From Pseudorhodoferax sp. Leaf267 (GTDB lineage: Bacteria > Pseudomonadota > Gammaproteobacteria > Burkholderiales > Burkholderiaceae_C), in assembly GCF_001422405.1 (NCBI RefSeq), contig NZ_LMMV01000012.1, positions 598,830 through 662,829 of the forward strand: a stretch of DNA of 64,000 nt. The letters run 5' to 3'. Under the pieces are notes generated by a model. The model was not told the origin of the DNA, searched no databases, and was given only the letters and a program-made list of their open reading frames with translations. The position numbers were made by a program, and so were the translations under genes. Below are positions 38,038-47,910 of the stretch, in pieces. Position 1 is the stretch's first letter. The number at the start of each line of letters is the position of its first letter.

Positions 38038-38117
38038 GGATGTCTCACTGCGTGTAGACATCCCATACCCCCCAGGGGGCACACCCAGCGGCCTGGCAGA
38101 GCCAGTTCCGCGGGTGT
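38038..38117. repeat. Double-hairpin intergenic repeat, copy A
   Basis: First hairpin: GGATGTCT (38038-38045) with AGACATCC (38056-38063). Second: ACACCC-AGCGG-CTGGC-AGA-GCCAG-CCGC-GGGTGT in 37 bases (38081-38117). The second element has a close relative at 48694-48730. Lies between the lyase and the DapA-family gene. Confidence 0.75.
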
Positions 38118-38193
38118 CCTGGCACGGCCTGCTTCCCGGCTTTCGGAGCTGTAGACCACTACCCCAACAACAGTTCACCCCAAGGACATTGCC

Positions 38194-39111
38194 ATGACGA
38201 CCACTGTTCCCCATGCCGGCATCTGGCCCGCACTGCTGACACCCTTGAACGCCGACCTCGGCATCGACATTGCCAAGTTCGCCAAGCATTCCAAGGCGCT
38301 GATCGACGGCGGCTGCACCGGCGTCACGCCCTTCGGCACCACGGGCGAGGGCCCGTCGTTCACGGTGGCCGAGCGCCGCGCCGCGCTCGAAGGCCTGATC
38401 GCCGGTGGTGTGCCCGCCGAGCGCATCCTGGTCTCGACCAGTTGCGCGGCATTGCCGGACACGCTGGAACTCACGCGCCACGCGCTTTCGGTGGGCGTCA
38501 CGCGCTGCCTGATCCTGCCGCCGTTCTTCTTGAAGGGCGTGCCCGACCAGGGCGTGATCGACTCCTATCGCTATGTGATCGACGGCGTGGCCGATGCGCG
38601 CCTGCGCGTGGTGCTCTACCACATCCCCCAGGTCTCGGGCGTGCGCCTGTCGCACCAGGTCATCGCCACGCTGCGCCTGCTGTACCCCGACACCATCGTC
38701 GGCCTGAAAGACAGCGGCTGCACACGCACCGACTCGGTGGCCTACGCCGAGGCCTTCATGCCCGGCATGCAGGTGTGGGTCGGCAACGAACCCGACCTGC
38801 CCACCATGGGCGCGCGCGGCAGCCTGGGCGCGGTGAGCGGCATCGCCAACGTGATGCCGCACCTGGTCGGCCGCCTGGCGCTGGCCCAGGGCGAGGAGGC
38901 GGCGCAGCGCGACCTGCAACGCGTGCGCGCCTTCCTGGACATCCTGGGGGGCTATGGCATGACGGCTGCGTTCAAGGCCATCATGGCCATCCTGGACGGG
39001 GACGCCGGCTGGCGCCGCGTGCGGCCACCGTTGGTGGCGCTGGATGACGCCGAGCTGGCGCGCATCGAGGCGCAGATGGCCAGCTTCGCGCTGGATCGTA
39101 GCCAGGATTGA
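38194..39111 (+). CDS. DapA-family (dihydrodipicolinate synthase-like) aldolase/hydratase
   Basis: 305 residues, class I Schiff-base enzyme. Schiff-base Lys172 in GLKDSG, catalytic Tyr142 in LYHIPQ and the GTTGEGPSFT loop (48-57, in place of GTTGES of DapA). The ring of related enzymes includes 2-keto-3-deoxy sugar acid aldolases and dehydratases acting on 2-oxo acids, which suits a catabolic role here better than lysine biosynthesis. Separated from the lyase by a 169-base spacer with the hairpin repeat. A CCAAGGACATTGCC sequence upstream gives the ribosome-binding site. Confidence 0.85.
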   Translation: MTTTVPHAGIWPALLTPLNADLGIDIAKFAKHSKALIDGGCTGVTPFGTTGEGPSFTVAERRAALEGLIAGGVPAERILVSTSCAALPDTLELTRHALSVGVTRCLILPPFFLKGVPDQGVIDSYRYVIDGVADARLRVVLYHIPQVSGVRLSHQVIATLRLLYPDTIVGLKDSGCTRTDSVAYAEAFMPGMQVWVGNEPDLPTMGARGSLGAVSGIANVMPHLVGRLALAQGEEAAQRDLQRVRAFLDILGGYGMTAAFKAIMAILDGDAGWRRVRPPLVALDDAELARIEAQMASFALDRSQD

Positions 39112-39168
39112 GCATCTGCGCTCTGCTGGCTCAGGGGGCATCACCTTGGCGGGAGCGGGCCTGGATTT

Positions 39169-39185
39169 GTACAATCGACTTGTAC
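39169..39185. promoter_or_regulatory. Operator-like inverted repeat of the VapBC-type module
   Basis: Perfect 6-bp inverted repeat GTACAA-TCGAC-TTGTAC, 24 bases before the antitoxin ATG. Antitoxins of the Phd/YefM type repress their own promoter through such palindromes. Confidence 0.65.
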
Positions 39186-39208
39186 GTTTTTGAGTTCAGG
39201 AGCCGACC

Positions 39209-39526
39209 ATGCACACGATCCCCTTCAGCGAAGCACGTGCCCATCTGGCCGAAGCCCTCAGCAGCTTGGATCAAGGTGGTGAACCGGTGTTGATCTCGCG
39301 CCGCGGCCAGGCCGCGGCCGTGCTGATGTCGGTGGCCCAGTACCAGCGGCTGGTGGCCGCTGGCGACGGCGCTGCGGCGCGGCTGCGGGACTGGCGCACC
39401 GAGCATGCCGGTGTGCTGGCCGAGCAGGGCGACATGTCCGATCCCTGGGCCGATGTGCGTGATCGTCAGCCGACGCGCGCAGTCGATTGGACGCAATCCC
39501 CCGCGACCAGGCGTGCCAGGCGCTGA
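39209..39526 (+). CDS. Phd/YefM-family antitoxin
   Basis: 105 residues. N-terminal Phd/YefM fold (MHTIPFSEARAHLAEALSSLDQGGEPVLISRRGQAAAVLMSVAQY) that dimerises and binds DNA; the disordered, charged C-terminus would neutralise the toxin. Immediately upstream (two bases) of the PIN toxin gene. CAGGAG precedes the ATG. The C-terminal tail is longer than the ~80 residues usual in this family. Confidence 0.88.
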   Translation: MHTIPFSEARAHLAEALSSLDQGGEPVLISRRGQAAAVLMSVAQYQRLVAAGDGAAARLRDWRTEHAGVLAEQGDMSDPWADVRDRQPTRAVDWTQSPATRRARR

Positions 39527-39528
39527 CC

Positions 39529-39984
39529 ATGGCCACGCGCCCCATACCGCGCTGGTTACTGGACACCAACATCGTGTCGGAACTGGCGCGCCCGGATCCC
39601 TCTATGAACGTGCTGGATGCCTTCGCGGCGCACGCCGACGCGTCGGCGTTGCCGATGATCGTCTGGCACGAATTGCTATTTGGTGTGCTGCGGCTGCCCG
39701 ACGGGCAGCGCAAGGACGCACTCACCCGCTTCGTCCACGCCGTGCCCGGCGCGTTACCCAAATTGGCGTATGACGAGGCTGCCGCCCGGCGCCATGCCGA
39801 ACTGCGGGCCGCGCAACAGGCACGCGGTCGGCCGCTTGCAGAACCTGATGCGCAGATCGCTGCGACGGCCCTGGCGCAAGGGCTGACCCTGGTGACCCGC
39901 AACACGCGCGACTTTCGCGGCATCGACGGGCTGAAGTTGGCGAACTGGTTCGACGTGCGTGAGGGCTGGCGCGGTTCCTGCTGA
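39529..39984 (+). CDS. vapC: PIN-domain toxin, VapC type
   Basis: 151 residues, a predicted Mg-dependent endoribonuclease. The acidic active site is complete: Asp12 (LLDTNIVSEL), Glu48 (WHELLFG), Asp107 (EPDAQIAATA) and Asp128 (TRNTRDF). The tRNA or rRNA target is unknown. The ATG at 39529 is two bases after the antitoxin stop; an earlier TTG at 39487 would overlap the antitoxin and is not needed. Confidence 0.9.
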   Translation: MATRPIPRWLLDTNIVSELARPDPSMNVLDAFAAHADASALPMIVWHELLFGVLRLPDGQRKDALTRFVHAVPGALPKLAYDEAAARRHAELRAAQQARGRPLAEPDAQIAATALAQGLTLVTRNTRDFRGIDGLKLANWFDVREGWRGSC

Positions 39985-40057
39985 GCTTGCTGCATTCGCA
40001 GCGAACCAGACCCTCGCCCCAATTCGCGCACCAAGCAGACTCATTCTTTGACTCCAT

Positions 40058-40091
40058 TTGGTGCACCGATGGGGTTAGTCTGTATATACAG
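40058..40091 (+). promoter_or_regulatory. Promoter with HutC-like operator before the NMT1-type transporter
   Basis: A perfect 12-bp palindrome CTGTATATACAG (40080-40091) overlaps a plausible -10 TGTATA, with TTGGTG 17 bases upstream as -35. The palindrome resembles HutC-type GntR sites and is nearly repeated in front of hutH. Confidence 0.65.
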
Positions 40092-40187
40092 GTCTGCTCA
40101 AGCGAATGAGACTGCGCGGCGTGCGACCCGTCCCTGGGTTGCCGTCGGCGAAACCCAAGCGTTCAAACCCAACCCCAGGAGTGCCGG

Positions 40188-41153
40188 ATGGCCAAGACTG
40201 TTTTCTCCAAGCTCGCAACCCTGTTGGCCGCCAGCGCATGCCTGGCCGGCTTCGCCCAGGGCGCGGCGGCCCAGACCAAGGTGGTGATCGGCATGTCCGG
40301 CTGGACCGGCTTTGCGCCGCTCACGCTGGCCGACCGCGCCGGCATCTTCAAGAAGAACGGCCTGGACGTGGAGATCAAGATGATCCCGCAGAAGGACCGC
40401 CACCTGGCGCTGGCCTCCAAGTCCATCCAGTGCGCCGCCACGACGGTGGAGACGCATGTGTCCTGGAACACCAACGGCGTGCCCATCACACAGATCGTGC
40501 AGCTCGACAAGTCCTACGGCGCCGACGGCATCGCCGTGCGCGGCGACATCAAGTCCTTCGCCGACCTCAAGGGCAAGACCGTGGCGGTGGACGCACCCGG
40601 CACGGCCCCGTACTTCACGCTGGCCTGGCTGCTCAGCAAGAACGGCATGAGCGTGAAGGACGTGAAGACCGTCACGCTGGCGCCGCAGCCGGCCGCACAG
40701 TCGTTCGTGACCGGCCAGAACGACGCGGCCGTGACCTACGAGCCCTACCTGTCCACCGTGCGCGACAACCCGGCCGCCGGCAAGATCCTGGCGACCACGC
40801 TGGACTTCCCGCACATCCAGGACACGCTGGGCTGCGCGCCCGACTGGCTCAAGGCCAACCCGGCCGCGGCCAAGGCGCTGGTGGACTCGTACTTCCAGGC
40901 GCTGGAGATGATCAAGTCCGACACTGCCAAGTCCAACGAGATCATGGGCGGCGCGGTCAAGCAGACCGGCGAGGCCTTCGCCAAGTCCGCCAGCTTCCTG
41001 CGCTGGCAGGACAAGGCGGCCAACCAGAAGTTCTTCGCCGGTGAGCTGGAGACTTTCATGAAGGAAGCCGCAGTCATCCTGCAGGACGCTGGCGTGATCC
41101 GCAAGCAGCCCGACAACTGGGCCGCGATGTACGACGCCAGCTTCATCAAGTAA
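40188..41153 (+). CDS. ABC transporter substrate-binding protein, NMT1/SsuA family
   Basis: 321 residues with a signal peptide (cleavage near AAAQ, residue 29). The family pattern (WTGFAPLTLADRAGIFKKNGLDVEI, then SYGADGIAV, DLKGKTVAVDAPGTAPYF, FVTGQNDAAVTYEPYLS) is that of periplasmic proteins for pyrimidine precursors, taurine/sulfonates and related compounds. Placed before hutC and controlled by a HutC-like site, it probably binds histidine, urocanate or a related imidazole compound; that is inference. The gene lies seven bases from its permease. Confidence 0.87.
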   Translation: MAKTVFSKLATLLAASACLAGFAQGAAAQTKVVIGMSGWTGFAPLTLADRAGIFKKNGLDVEIKMIPQKDRHLALASKSIQCAATTVETHVSWNTNGVPITQIVQLDKSYGADGIAVRGDIKSFADLKGKTVAVDAPGTAPYFTLAWLLSKNGMSVKDVKTVTLAPQPAAQSFVTGQNDAAVTYEPYLSTVRDNPAAGKILATTLDFPHIQDTLGCAPDWLKANPAAAKALVDSYFQALEMIKSDTAKSNEIMGGAVKQTGEAFAKSASFLRWQDKAANQKFFAGELETFMKEAAVILQDAGVIRKQPDNWAAMYDASFIK

Positions 41154-41159
41154 AGCGCC

Positions 41160-42001
41160 ATGGCCAGCAACACCTCCCACGTCGTGGCGCCGGCCGCGCC
41201 CGCCATGTCTGCGCCGCCAGCGCCCGTGCGCCGGCGCCGCGGCATGGCGCCGCTGGAGCCTGTCGGCCCGACCGCCCGCTGGGTGCTGGGCCTGGCCTTC
41301 TTCGTGCTGTTCGTGGCCGTCTGGGCGTTCTTCACGCTCGGCGGCTTCGTCTCGCCGACCTTCCTGGCCAGCCCCATCACCATGGTGAAGGAAGCCTGGC
41401 TGCTGTTCACCGAATACAACTTCATCCACGACATCGGCATGACGGTGTGGCGCGTGCTGGGCGGCTTCATCCTGGCGGCCGTGATCGCCGTGCCGCTAGG
41501 CATCGCGATGGGTGCATACAAGCCCGTCGAGGCCTTCCTCGAGCCCTTCGTCTCGTTCTGCCGCTATCTGCCGGCGTCGGCCTTCATCCCGCTGCTGATC
41601 CTGTGGGCCGGCATCGGCGAGACGCAGAAGCTGCTGGTGATCTTCATCGGCTCGGTGTTCCAGATCATCCTGATGGTGGCCGTGACCGTGGGCGGTGCGC
41701 GCAAGGACCTGGTGGAGGCCGCCTACACGCTGGGCGCCGACAGCCGCGGCATCGTGCGCCGCGTGCTGATCCCGGGCGCCGCGCCGGGCATCGCAGAGAC
41801 GCTGCGCCTGGTGCTGGGCTGGGCCTGGACCTATGTGATCGTGGCCGAGCTGATCGGCTCGTCCTCGGGCATCGGCCACATGATCACCGACAGCCAGGCG
41901 CTGCTGAACACCGGGCAGATCATCTTCGGCATCATCGTCATCGGCCTGATCGGGCTGGTGTCGGACTTCGTGTTCAAGGCGATCAACAAGCGCCTCTTTG
42001 G

Positions 42002-42017
<16 letters not shown>
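41160..42017 (+). CDS. ABC transporter permease (SsuC/TauC type)
   Basis: 285 residues, six helices. After a Pro/Ala-rich cytoplasmic N-terminus, the permease core shows the coupling-helix EAA-type loop VEAAYTLGADSRGIVRRVLIPGAAPGI. It belongs with the preceding binding protein and the following ATPase. The gene's last 16 bases overlap the chosen ATPase start. Confidence 0.92.
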
Positions 42018-42796
<779 letters not shown>

Positions 42797-42826
42797 GATG
42801 ACGCTGCGCAGCCCCCGCCGTTCTGC

Positions 42827-42935
42827 TTCCCCTCTCCCGCTGGATGAGGATGGGGTGGAGGGCACGCGCAACGGTCGCGCCCGCAGCGCCGCCGGCCCCT
42901 CACCCCAACCCTCTCCCCAGAGGGGCGAGGGAGCC
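42827..42935. repeat. REP-like CCCCTC/GAGGGG repeat between ATPase gene and hutC
   Basis: Consists of CCCCTCTCCCGC near the left, GGGGTGGAGGGC, and CCTCACCCCAACCCTCTCCC followed by GAGGGGCGAGGGAG. Such elements are scattered in many proteobacteria. Here it is read in phase with hutC if translation starts at the ATG at 42798. Confidence 0.7.
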
Positions 42936-42950
42936 AGTCCAGGCCCGGCC

Positions 42951-43667
42951 ATGGCGCTGTACGAGCAGGTCAAGGAACACATCACGCGCCGCATCCAGAG
43001 CGGCGAATGGCCGGCCGGCCACCGCCTGCCGTCCGAGCACGAGCTCGTCGCCCAGTTCGGCATTTCGCGCATGACGGCCAACCGTGCGCTGCGCGAGTTG
43101 ATGGACCAGGGCCGCGTGGTGCGCGTGGCCGGCGTGGGCAGCTTCGTCGCCGAAGACAAGCCGCAGTCCACGCTGCTGCAGATCGCCAACATCGCCAGCG
43201 AGATCCGCGGCCGCGGCCACGACTACGGCTTCCAGCTCATCGCGTCCGAGCGCGTGGCGGCCTCGCCCGACGTGGCTGTGTGGATGGACGTGCGCATGGG
43301 CGAGTCGCTCGTGCACTGCGTGTGCCTGCACCTGGAAGACGGCGTGCCCGTGCAGCTGGAAGACCGCTACGTGAACCCGCGCCTGGTGCCGGCCTTTCTG
43401 GAGCAGGACTTCTCCAGCGTGCCGCCCAGCGAATACCTGGTGCGCAACGTGCCGTTCGACCAGATCGAGCACCTGGTCGATGCCGTGCTGCCGACGGCCG
43501 AGCAGGCCGAGCGCCTGGCCATGGACCCGGCCGAGCCCTGCCTGCTGCTCACGCGCCGCACCTGGACGCGGGGCCAGACGATCACGCTGGTGCGCTGCCT
43601 GCATCCCGCGTCGCGCTACCGCCTGGGCAGCCGTTTGCGCAACGACGGCAACCAGGGCCTGGGCTGA
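42951..43667 (+). CDS. hutC: Histidine utilisation repressor HutC
   Basis: 238 residues, GntR superfamily. N-terminal winged helix (ALYEQVKEHITRRIQSGEWPAGHRLPSEHELVAQFGISRMTANRALRELMDQG) and C-terminal UTRA effector domain ending ARSWTRG-like TRRTWTRGQTITLVRCLHPASRYRLGSR, the HutC signature. Urocanate is the established inducer of HutC proteins. I start at the ATG at 42951, the usual N-terminus; an in-frame ATG at 42798, two bases after the ATPase stop and with GGAG upstream, would add 51 residues made from the repeat. Part of the transporter transcript. Confidence 0.92.
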   Translation: MALYEQVKEHITRRIQSGEWPAGHRLPSEHELVAQFGISRMTANRALRELMDQGRVVRVAGVGSFVAEDKPQSTLLQIANIASEIRGRGHDYGFQLIASERVAASPDVAVWMDVRMGESLVHCVCLHLEDGVPVQLEDRYVNPRLVPAFLEQDFSSVPPSEYLVRNVPFDQIEHLVDAVLPTAEQAERLAMDPAEPCLLLTRRTWTRGQTITLVRCLHPASRYRLGSRLRNDGNQGLG

Positions 43668-43684
43668 GTTTTTTGCGCCCGTAC

Positions 43685-43696
43685 TTGTATAGACAG
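43685..43696 (+). promoter_or_regulatory. HutC-like operator before hutH
   Basis: TTGTATAGACAG (with CTTGTATAGACAGG around it) agrees at 10 of 12 positions with the palindrome at 40080-40091. It ends eight bases before the hutH ATG and touches the AGGAA ribosome-binding site. Confidence 0.7.
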
Positions 43697-43704
43697 GAAA
43701 TGCG

Positions 43705-45258
43705 ATGACCGCTGATTTCGAATCCATCACTCTCTCGCCCGGCCACGTCGGGCTGGCGCAGCTGCGCCACATCCACCAGGGCGGTGTGCGACTGACCTTG
43801 GACGATGCCGCCCGCACCGGCCTGCTGGCCGCCCAAGCCACGGTGCAACACATTCTGGACAGCGGGGACGTGGTCTACGGCATCAACACCGGCTTCGGCA
43901 AGCTGGCGCAGACCGTGATCCCGCCCGGCCGGCTGGCCGAGCTGCAGCGCAACCTGGTGCTGTCGCACGCGGTCGGCACGGGCGCGCCGCTGGCGGCCGG
44001 CGTCGTGCGGCTGGTGCTGGCGACCAAGGCCGTGAGCCTGGCGCGCGGCCACTCGGGCATCCGGCCCGAAATCGTGGACGCGCTGTTGGCGCTGTTCAAT
44101 GCCGGCGTCGTGCCGCGCATCCCGGCCAAGGGTTCGGTGGGCGCCTCGGGCGACCTGGCACCGCTGGCGCACCTGGCCTGCGTGCTGATCGGGGAGGGCG
44201 AGGCCACGCTGGCAGACGGCCGCACGGTGCCAGGCGCCGAAGCCATGCGCAGCATCGGCCTGCAACCCTTCGTGCTCGGCCCTAAGGAAGGCCTGGCGCT
44301 GCTGAACGGCACGCAGGTGTCCACCGCGCTGGCGCTGGCCGGCCTGTTCGGCGCCGAGAACGTGTTCGCGGGCGGGCTCATGGCCGGCGCGCTGTCGCTA
44401 GAAGCCATCCAGGGCTCGATCAAGCCCTTCGATGCGCGCATCCACGCCGCACGCGGCCAGCCCGGGCAGATGGCCGTGGCGGGCGCCGTGCGTGCCTTGC
44501 TGGAGGGCAGCGAGATCATCCCCGGCCACGCCCACTGCGGCCGCGTGCAGGACCCGTATTCGATCCGCTGCATCCCCCAGGTCATGGGCGCGTGCCTCGA
44601 CAACCTGGCCCACGCCTCGCGCGTGCTCGTCATCGAGGCCAATGCCGCGTCCGACAATCCGCTGGTCTTCACCGACACGGGCGAGGTCATCTCGGGCGGC
44701 AACTTCCACGCCGAGCCGGTCGCCTTCGCGGCCGACATCATTGCGCTGGCCGTCGCCGAGATCGGCGCGATCTCCGAACGCCGCATGGCGCTGCTGCTGG
44801 ACTCGGGCCTGTCCAACCTGCCGCCGTTCCTGGTGCGCGATGGCGGCGTGAACTCCGGCTTCATGATTGCCCAGGTCACGGCCGCGGCGTTGGCGTCCGA
44901 AAACAAGTCGCTCGCCCACCCGGCCAGTGTGGACAGCCTGCCCACCTCCGCCAACCAGGAAGACCATGTGTCCATGGCCACCTTCGCCGCGCGCCGGCTC
45001 GGCGACATGGTGGACAACACGGCCGTGGTCGTGGGCATCGAGGCCATGGCCGCCTGCCAGGGCATCGAGCTCAAGCATGAACTCAAGTCGAGCCCGCTGA
45101 TGGAGGCCGAGTTCAACGCGATCCGCGAACACGTGGCCTTCATCGAGCAGGACCGCTACCTCGCGCCCGATGTGGAATCCATGCGGCTGTGGGGCCTGGG
45201 CGCCCAAGGCCGCGCCTGGCCAACCGCCGTCACCGCCATCCTGCCCAGCCACGCCTGA
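43705..45258 (+). CDS. hutH: Histidine ammonia-lyase
   Basis: 517 residues. Converts L-histidine to trans-urocanate and ammonia. The MIO cofactor is built from Ala147-Ser148-Gly149 in [24 protein letters not shown] (58-65) supplies the catalytic Tyr, and [14 protein letters not shown] plus the SADQEDHVS-type stretch [12 protein letters not shown] are as in true HutH. AGGAA sits six bases before the ATG. First gene of the main hut transcript; hutU follows 20 bases downstream. Confidence 0.97.
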   Translation: MTADFESITLSPGHVGLAQLRHIHQGGVRLTLDDAARTGLLAAQATVQHILDSGDVVYGINTGFGKLAQTVIPPGRLAELQRNLVLSHAVGTGAPLAAGVVRLVLATKAVSLARGHSGIRPEIVDALLALFNAGVVPRIPAKGSVGASGDLAPLAHLACVLIGEGEATLADGRTVPGAEAMRSIGLQPFVLGPKEGLALLNGTQVSTALALAGLFGAENVFAGGLMAGALSLEAIQGSIKPFDARIHAARGQPGQMAVAGAVRALLEGSEIIPGHAHCGRVQDPYSIRCIPQVMGACLDNLAHASRVLVIEANAASDNPLVFTDTGEVISGGNFHAEPVAFAADIIALAVAEIGAISERRMALLLDSGLSNLPPFLVRDGGVNSGFMIAQVTAAALASENKSLAHPASVDSLPTSANQEDHVSMATFAARRLGDMVDNTAVVVGIEAMAACQGIELKHELKSSPLMEAEFNAIREHVAFIEQDRYLAPDVESMRLWGLGAQGRAWPTAVTAILPSHA

Positions 45259-45278
45259 ACACCGACAAGGAGAACCCC

Positions 45279-47003
45279 ATGAACGCACCCGAGAAGTTCG
45301 TCGCCTCGCCCGCCAATGTCGGCACCCGCCACGACCCCAGCCGCAAGATCGCCGCGCCCACGGGCAGCACGCTCACCTGCAAGAGCTGGCTCACCGAAGC
45401 GCCGTTCCGCATGATCCAGAACAACCTGCACCCCGACGTGGCCGAGCGGCCCGAAGACCTGGTGGTCTACGGCGGCATCGGCCGCGCGGCGCGCAACTGG
45501 GAATGTTTCGACCAGATCCTGGCGTCGTTGAAAGACCTGGACGAGGACGAGACCTTGCTGGTGCAGTCCGGCAAGCCCGTCGGCGTGTTCAAGACGCATG
45601 CCGATGCGCCGCGCGTGCTGCTGGCCAATTCCAACCTGGTGCCGCAGTGGGCCAACTGGGAGCACTTCAACGAGCTGGACCGCAAGGGCCTATTCATGTA
45701 CGGCCAGATGACCGCTGGCAGCTGGATCTACATCGGCGCCCAGGGCATCGTGCAAGGCACCTTCGAGACCTTCGTCGAAGCCGGCCGCCAGCACTACAAC
45801 AACAGTCTCACCGGCAAGTGGATCCTCACCGCCGGCCTGGGCGGCATGGGTGGCGCGCAGCCGCTGGCCGGCGTGCTGGCCGGCGCCTGCGTGCTGGCCA
45901 TCGAATGCCAGCAGAGCAGCATCGACTTCCGCCTGCGCACGCGCTACCTGGACAAGCAGGCCAGGGACATCGACGACGCGCTCGCGCTGATCCAGCAACA
46001 CACGTCGGCGGGCGAGGCCATCTCCATCGGCCTGCTCGGCAACGCGGCCGAGATCCTGCCCGAGCTGGTGCGCCGCGCGAAAGCCGGCGGCATCCGGCCC
46101 GACCTCGTGACCGACCAGACCTCGGCCCACGACCTGATCCACGGCTACCTGCCCGCCGGCTGGACGGTGTCGCAATGGCAGGCCGCCATGAAGGACCCGG
46201 CCCAGCACGCCACGCTCAAGGCCGCTGCCGCCAAGGGCTGCGCCATGCACGTGCAGGCCATGCTGGACTTCCAGGGCATGGGCGTGCCCACGGTGGACTA
46301 CGGGAACAACATCCGCCAGGTCGCCAAGGACGAGGGCGTGGCCAATGCCTTCGACTTCCCCGGTTTCGTGCCGGCCTACATCCGCCCGCTGTTCTGCGAG
46401 GGCAAGGGCCCGTTCCGCTGGGTCGCACTCTCGGGCGATCCGGAAGACATCTACAAGACCGACGCCAAGATCAAGGAGCTGTTCCCCGACAACCACCACA
46501 CGCACCGCTGGCTGGACATGGCGCGCGAGCGCATCGCGTTCCAGGGCCTGCCCGCGCGTATCTGCTGGCTGGGCCTGGGCGAACGGCACCTGGCGGGCCT
46601 GGCTTTCAACGAGATGGTGCGCACCGGCGAGCTCAAGGCCCCGATCGTGATCGGGCGCGACCACCTGGACACGGGCTCGGTCGCCAGCCCCAACCGTGAG
46701 ACCGAAGGCATGCGCGACGGCACGGACGCCGTGAGCGACTGGCCGCTGCTCAACGCGCTGCTCAACACCGCGGGTGGCGCCACCTGGGTCAGCCTGCACC
46801 ACGGCGGCGGCGTGGGCATGGGCTACTCGCAGCATGCCGGCATGGTGATCGTGTGCGACGGCACGGAGGCAGCAGACAAGCGCCTGGCGCGCGTGCTCAT
46901 CAACGACTGCGGCTCGGGGGTGATGCGCCATGCCGACGCGGGCTACGAGTTGGCCGTGGCCACGGCCAGGAAGTTCGGCCTCAAGCTGCCCATGGTGAAG
47001 TAA
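45279..47003 (+). CDS. hutU: Urocanate hydratase
   Basis: 574 residues. Adds water to urocanate giving 4-imidazolone-5-propionate, using tightly bound NAD as electrophile. Signatures: [58 protein letters not shown] and the Cys-containing [28 protein letters not shown] lies seven bases before the ATG at 45279. Slightly longer than most homologues because of an N-terminal extension before KIAAPTGS. Confidence 0.97.
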   Translation: MNAPEKFVASPANVGTRHDPSRKIAAPTGSTLTCKSWLTEAPFRMIQNNLHPDVAERPEDLVVYGGIGRAARNWECFDQILASLKDLDEDETLLVQSGKPVGVFKTHADAPRVLLANSNLVPQWANWEHFNELDRKGLFMYGQMTAGSWIYIGAQGIVQGTFETFVEAGRQHYNNSLTGKWILTAGLGGMGGAQPLAGVLAGACVLAIECQQSSIDFRLRTRYLDKQARDIDDALALIQQHTSAGEAISIGLLGNAAEILPELVRRAKAGGIRPDLVTDQTSAHDLIHGYLPAGWTVSQWQAAMKDPAQHATLKAAAAKGCAMHVQAMLDFQGMGVPTVDYGNNIRQVAKDEGVANAFDFPGFVPAYIRPLFCEGKGPFRWVALSGDPEDIYKTDAKIKELFPDNHHTHRWLDMARERIAFQGLPARICWLGLGERHLAGLAFNEMVRTGELKAPIVIGRDHLDTGSVASPNRETEGMRDGTDAVSDWPLLNALLNTAGGATWVSLHHGGGVGMGYSQHAGMVIVCDGTEAADKRLARVLINDCGSGVMRHADAGYELAVATARKFGLKLPMVK

Positions 47004-47007
47004 GGCC

Positions 47008-47853
47008 ATGGCCGCGCTGCCCGACACCCCCACGCTGCGCGCGCGTGTGAACGAGCGCGTGGACGCGGCCACCATCGCGCAGTTCCAGCGCGACGGCGCC
47101 TGCGTGATCCGCCAGTTGCTGACGCCCGAAGAACTCGCGCTGCTGGCTGACGGCATCGAGCAAAACCTGGCCGCGCCGAGCCCGCGCGGCAAGGTCGCAA
47201 GCCGGCCCGACGACCCGGGCCGCTTCTTCGAAGACTTCTGCAACTGGCAGCACATCGACGCCTACCGCCGCTTCATCCACGAGACGCCGCTGGCCCTGCT
47301 CGCGCAACGCCTCATGGGTGCGCAGACCGTGCGCCTGTACCACGACCACCTGCTGGTCAAGGAGCCCGGCACGCGGCAGAAGACACCCTGGCACCAGGAC
47401 CAGCCCTACTACAACATCGACGGCCTGCAGAACGTGAGCATGTGGATCCCGGTCGACCCCGTGCCACGCGCGTCCACCCTGGAGTTCGTGGCCGGCTCGC
47501 ACCGGGGGCCCTGGCTCATGCCGCGCACCTTCATGGACCACCAGGCCAAGTGGTTCCCTGAGGGCAGCCTCGCGGACCTGCCCGACATCGAGGGTGCGCG
47601 CGACAAGTTCGACATCCTGGGCTGGGACATCGCAGCCGGTGACTTCGTGTGCTTCCACATGCTCACCTTGCACGCTGCCGCGGGCGTGCAGGGCACGCAG
47701 CGCCGCCGCGTGTTCTCGGTGCGCTTCCTGGGCGACGACATCCGCCATGCGCCGCGGCGCTGGAAGACTTCGCCCGACTTTCCGGGCCTGGCCGATGCGT
47801 TACCGGCCGGAGCGCCCATGGACCATGCGCTGTTCCCGCGGCTGGTCGGGTAG
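47008..47853 (+). CDS. PhyH-family Fe(II)/2-oxoglutarate dioxygenase, unknown substrate
   Basis: 281 residues. The iron-binding triad is visible: His129 and Asp131 in PWHQDQP and distal His222 in MLTLHAAAG, with arginines in RRRVFSVRF as candidates for 2-oxoglutarate binding. The phytanoyl-CoA-dioxygenase superfamily includes hydroxylases of ectoine and other small metabolites. It starts four bases after hutU, so it belongs to the hut transcript, yet no step of the standard histidine pathway needs it. Hydroxylation or oxidative demethylation of an imidazole compound entering the pathway is a reasonable hypothesis. Confidence 0.85.
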   Translation: MAALPDTPTLRARVNERVDAATIAQFQRDGACVIRQLLTPEELALLADGIEQNLAAPSPRGKVASRPDDPGRFFEDFCNWQHIDAYRRFIHETPLALLAQRLMGAQTVRLYHDHLLVKEPGTRQKTPWHQDQPYYNIDGLQNVSMWIPVDPVPRASTLEFVAGSHRGPWLMPRTFMDHQAKWFPEGSLADLPDIEGARDKFDILGWDIAAGDFVCFHMLTLHAAAGVQGTQRRRVFSVRFLGDDIRHAPRRWKTSPDFPGLADALPAGAPMDHALFPRLVG

Positions 47854-47910
47854 GAGCCCGGCCCCGATCCTGCTAGACCACGCCTCCTCACTTCTCAACG
47901 GAACACCCCC

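Noticed and set aside
38194-39111. 4-hydroxy-tetrahydrodipicolinate synthase (dapA) for lysine biosynthesis
   Set aside because: The GTTGEG loop differs from the GTTGES of DapA, and the gene lies in a catabolic cluster with a TRAP transporter; annotated as DapA-family only.
40048-40053. TTGACT as -35 of the hut transporter promoter
   Set aside because: No -10-like hexamer lies 16-19 bases downstream; TTGGTG with TGTATA at 17 bases fits better and overlaps the operator.
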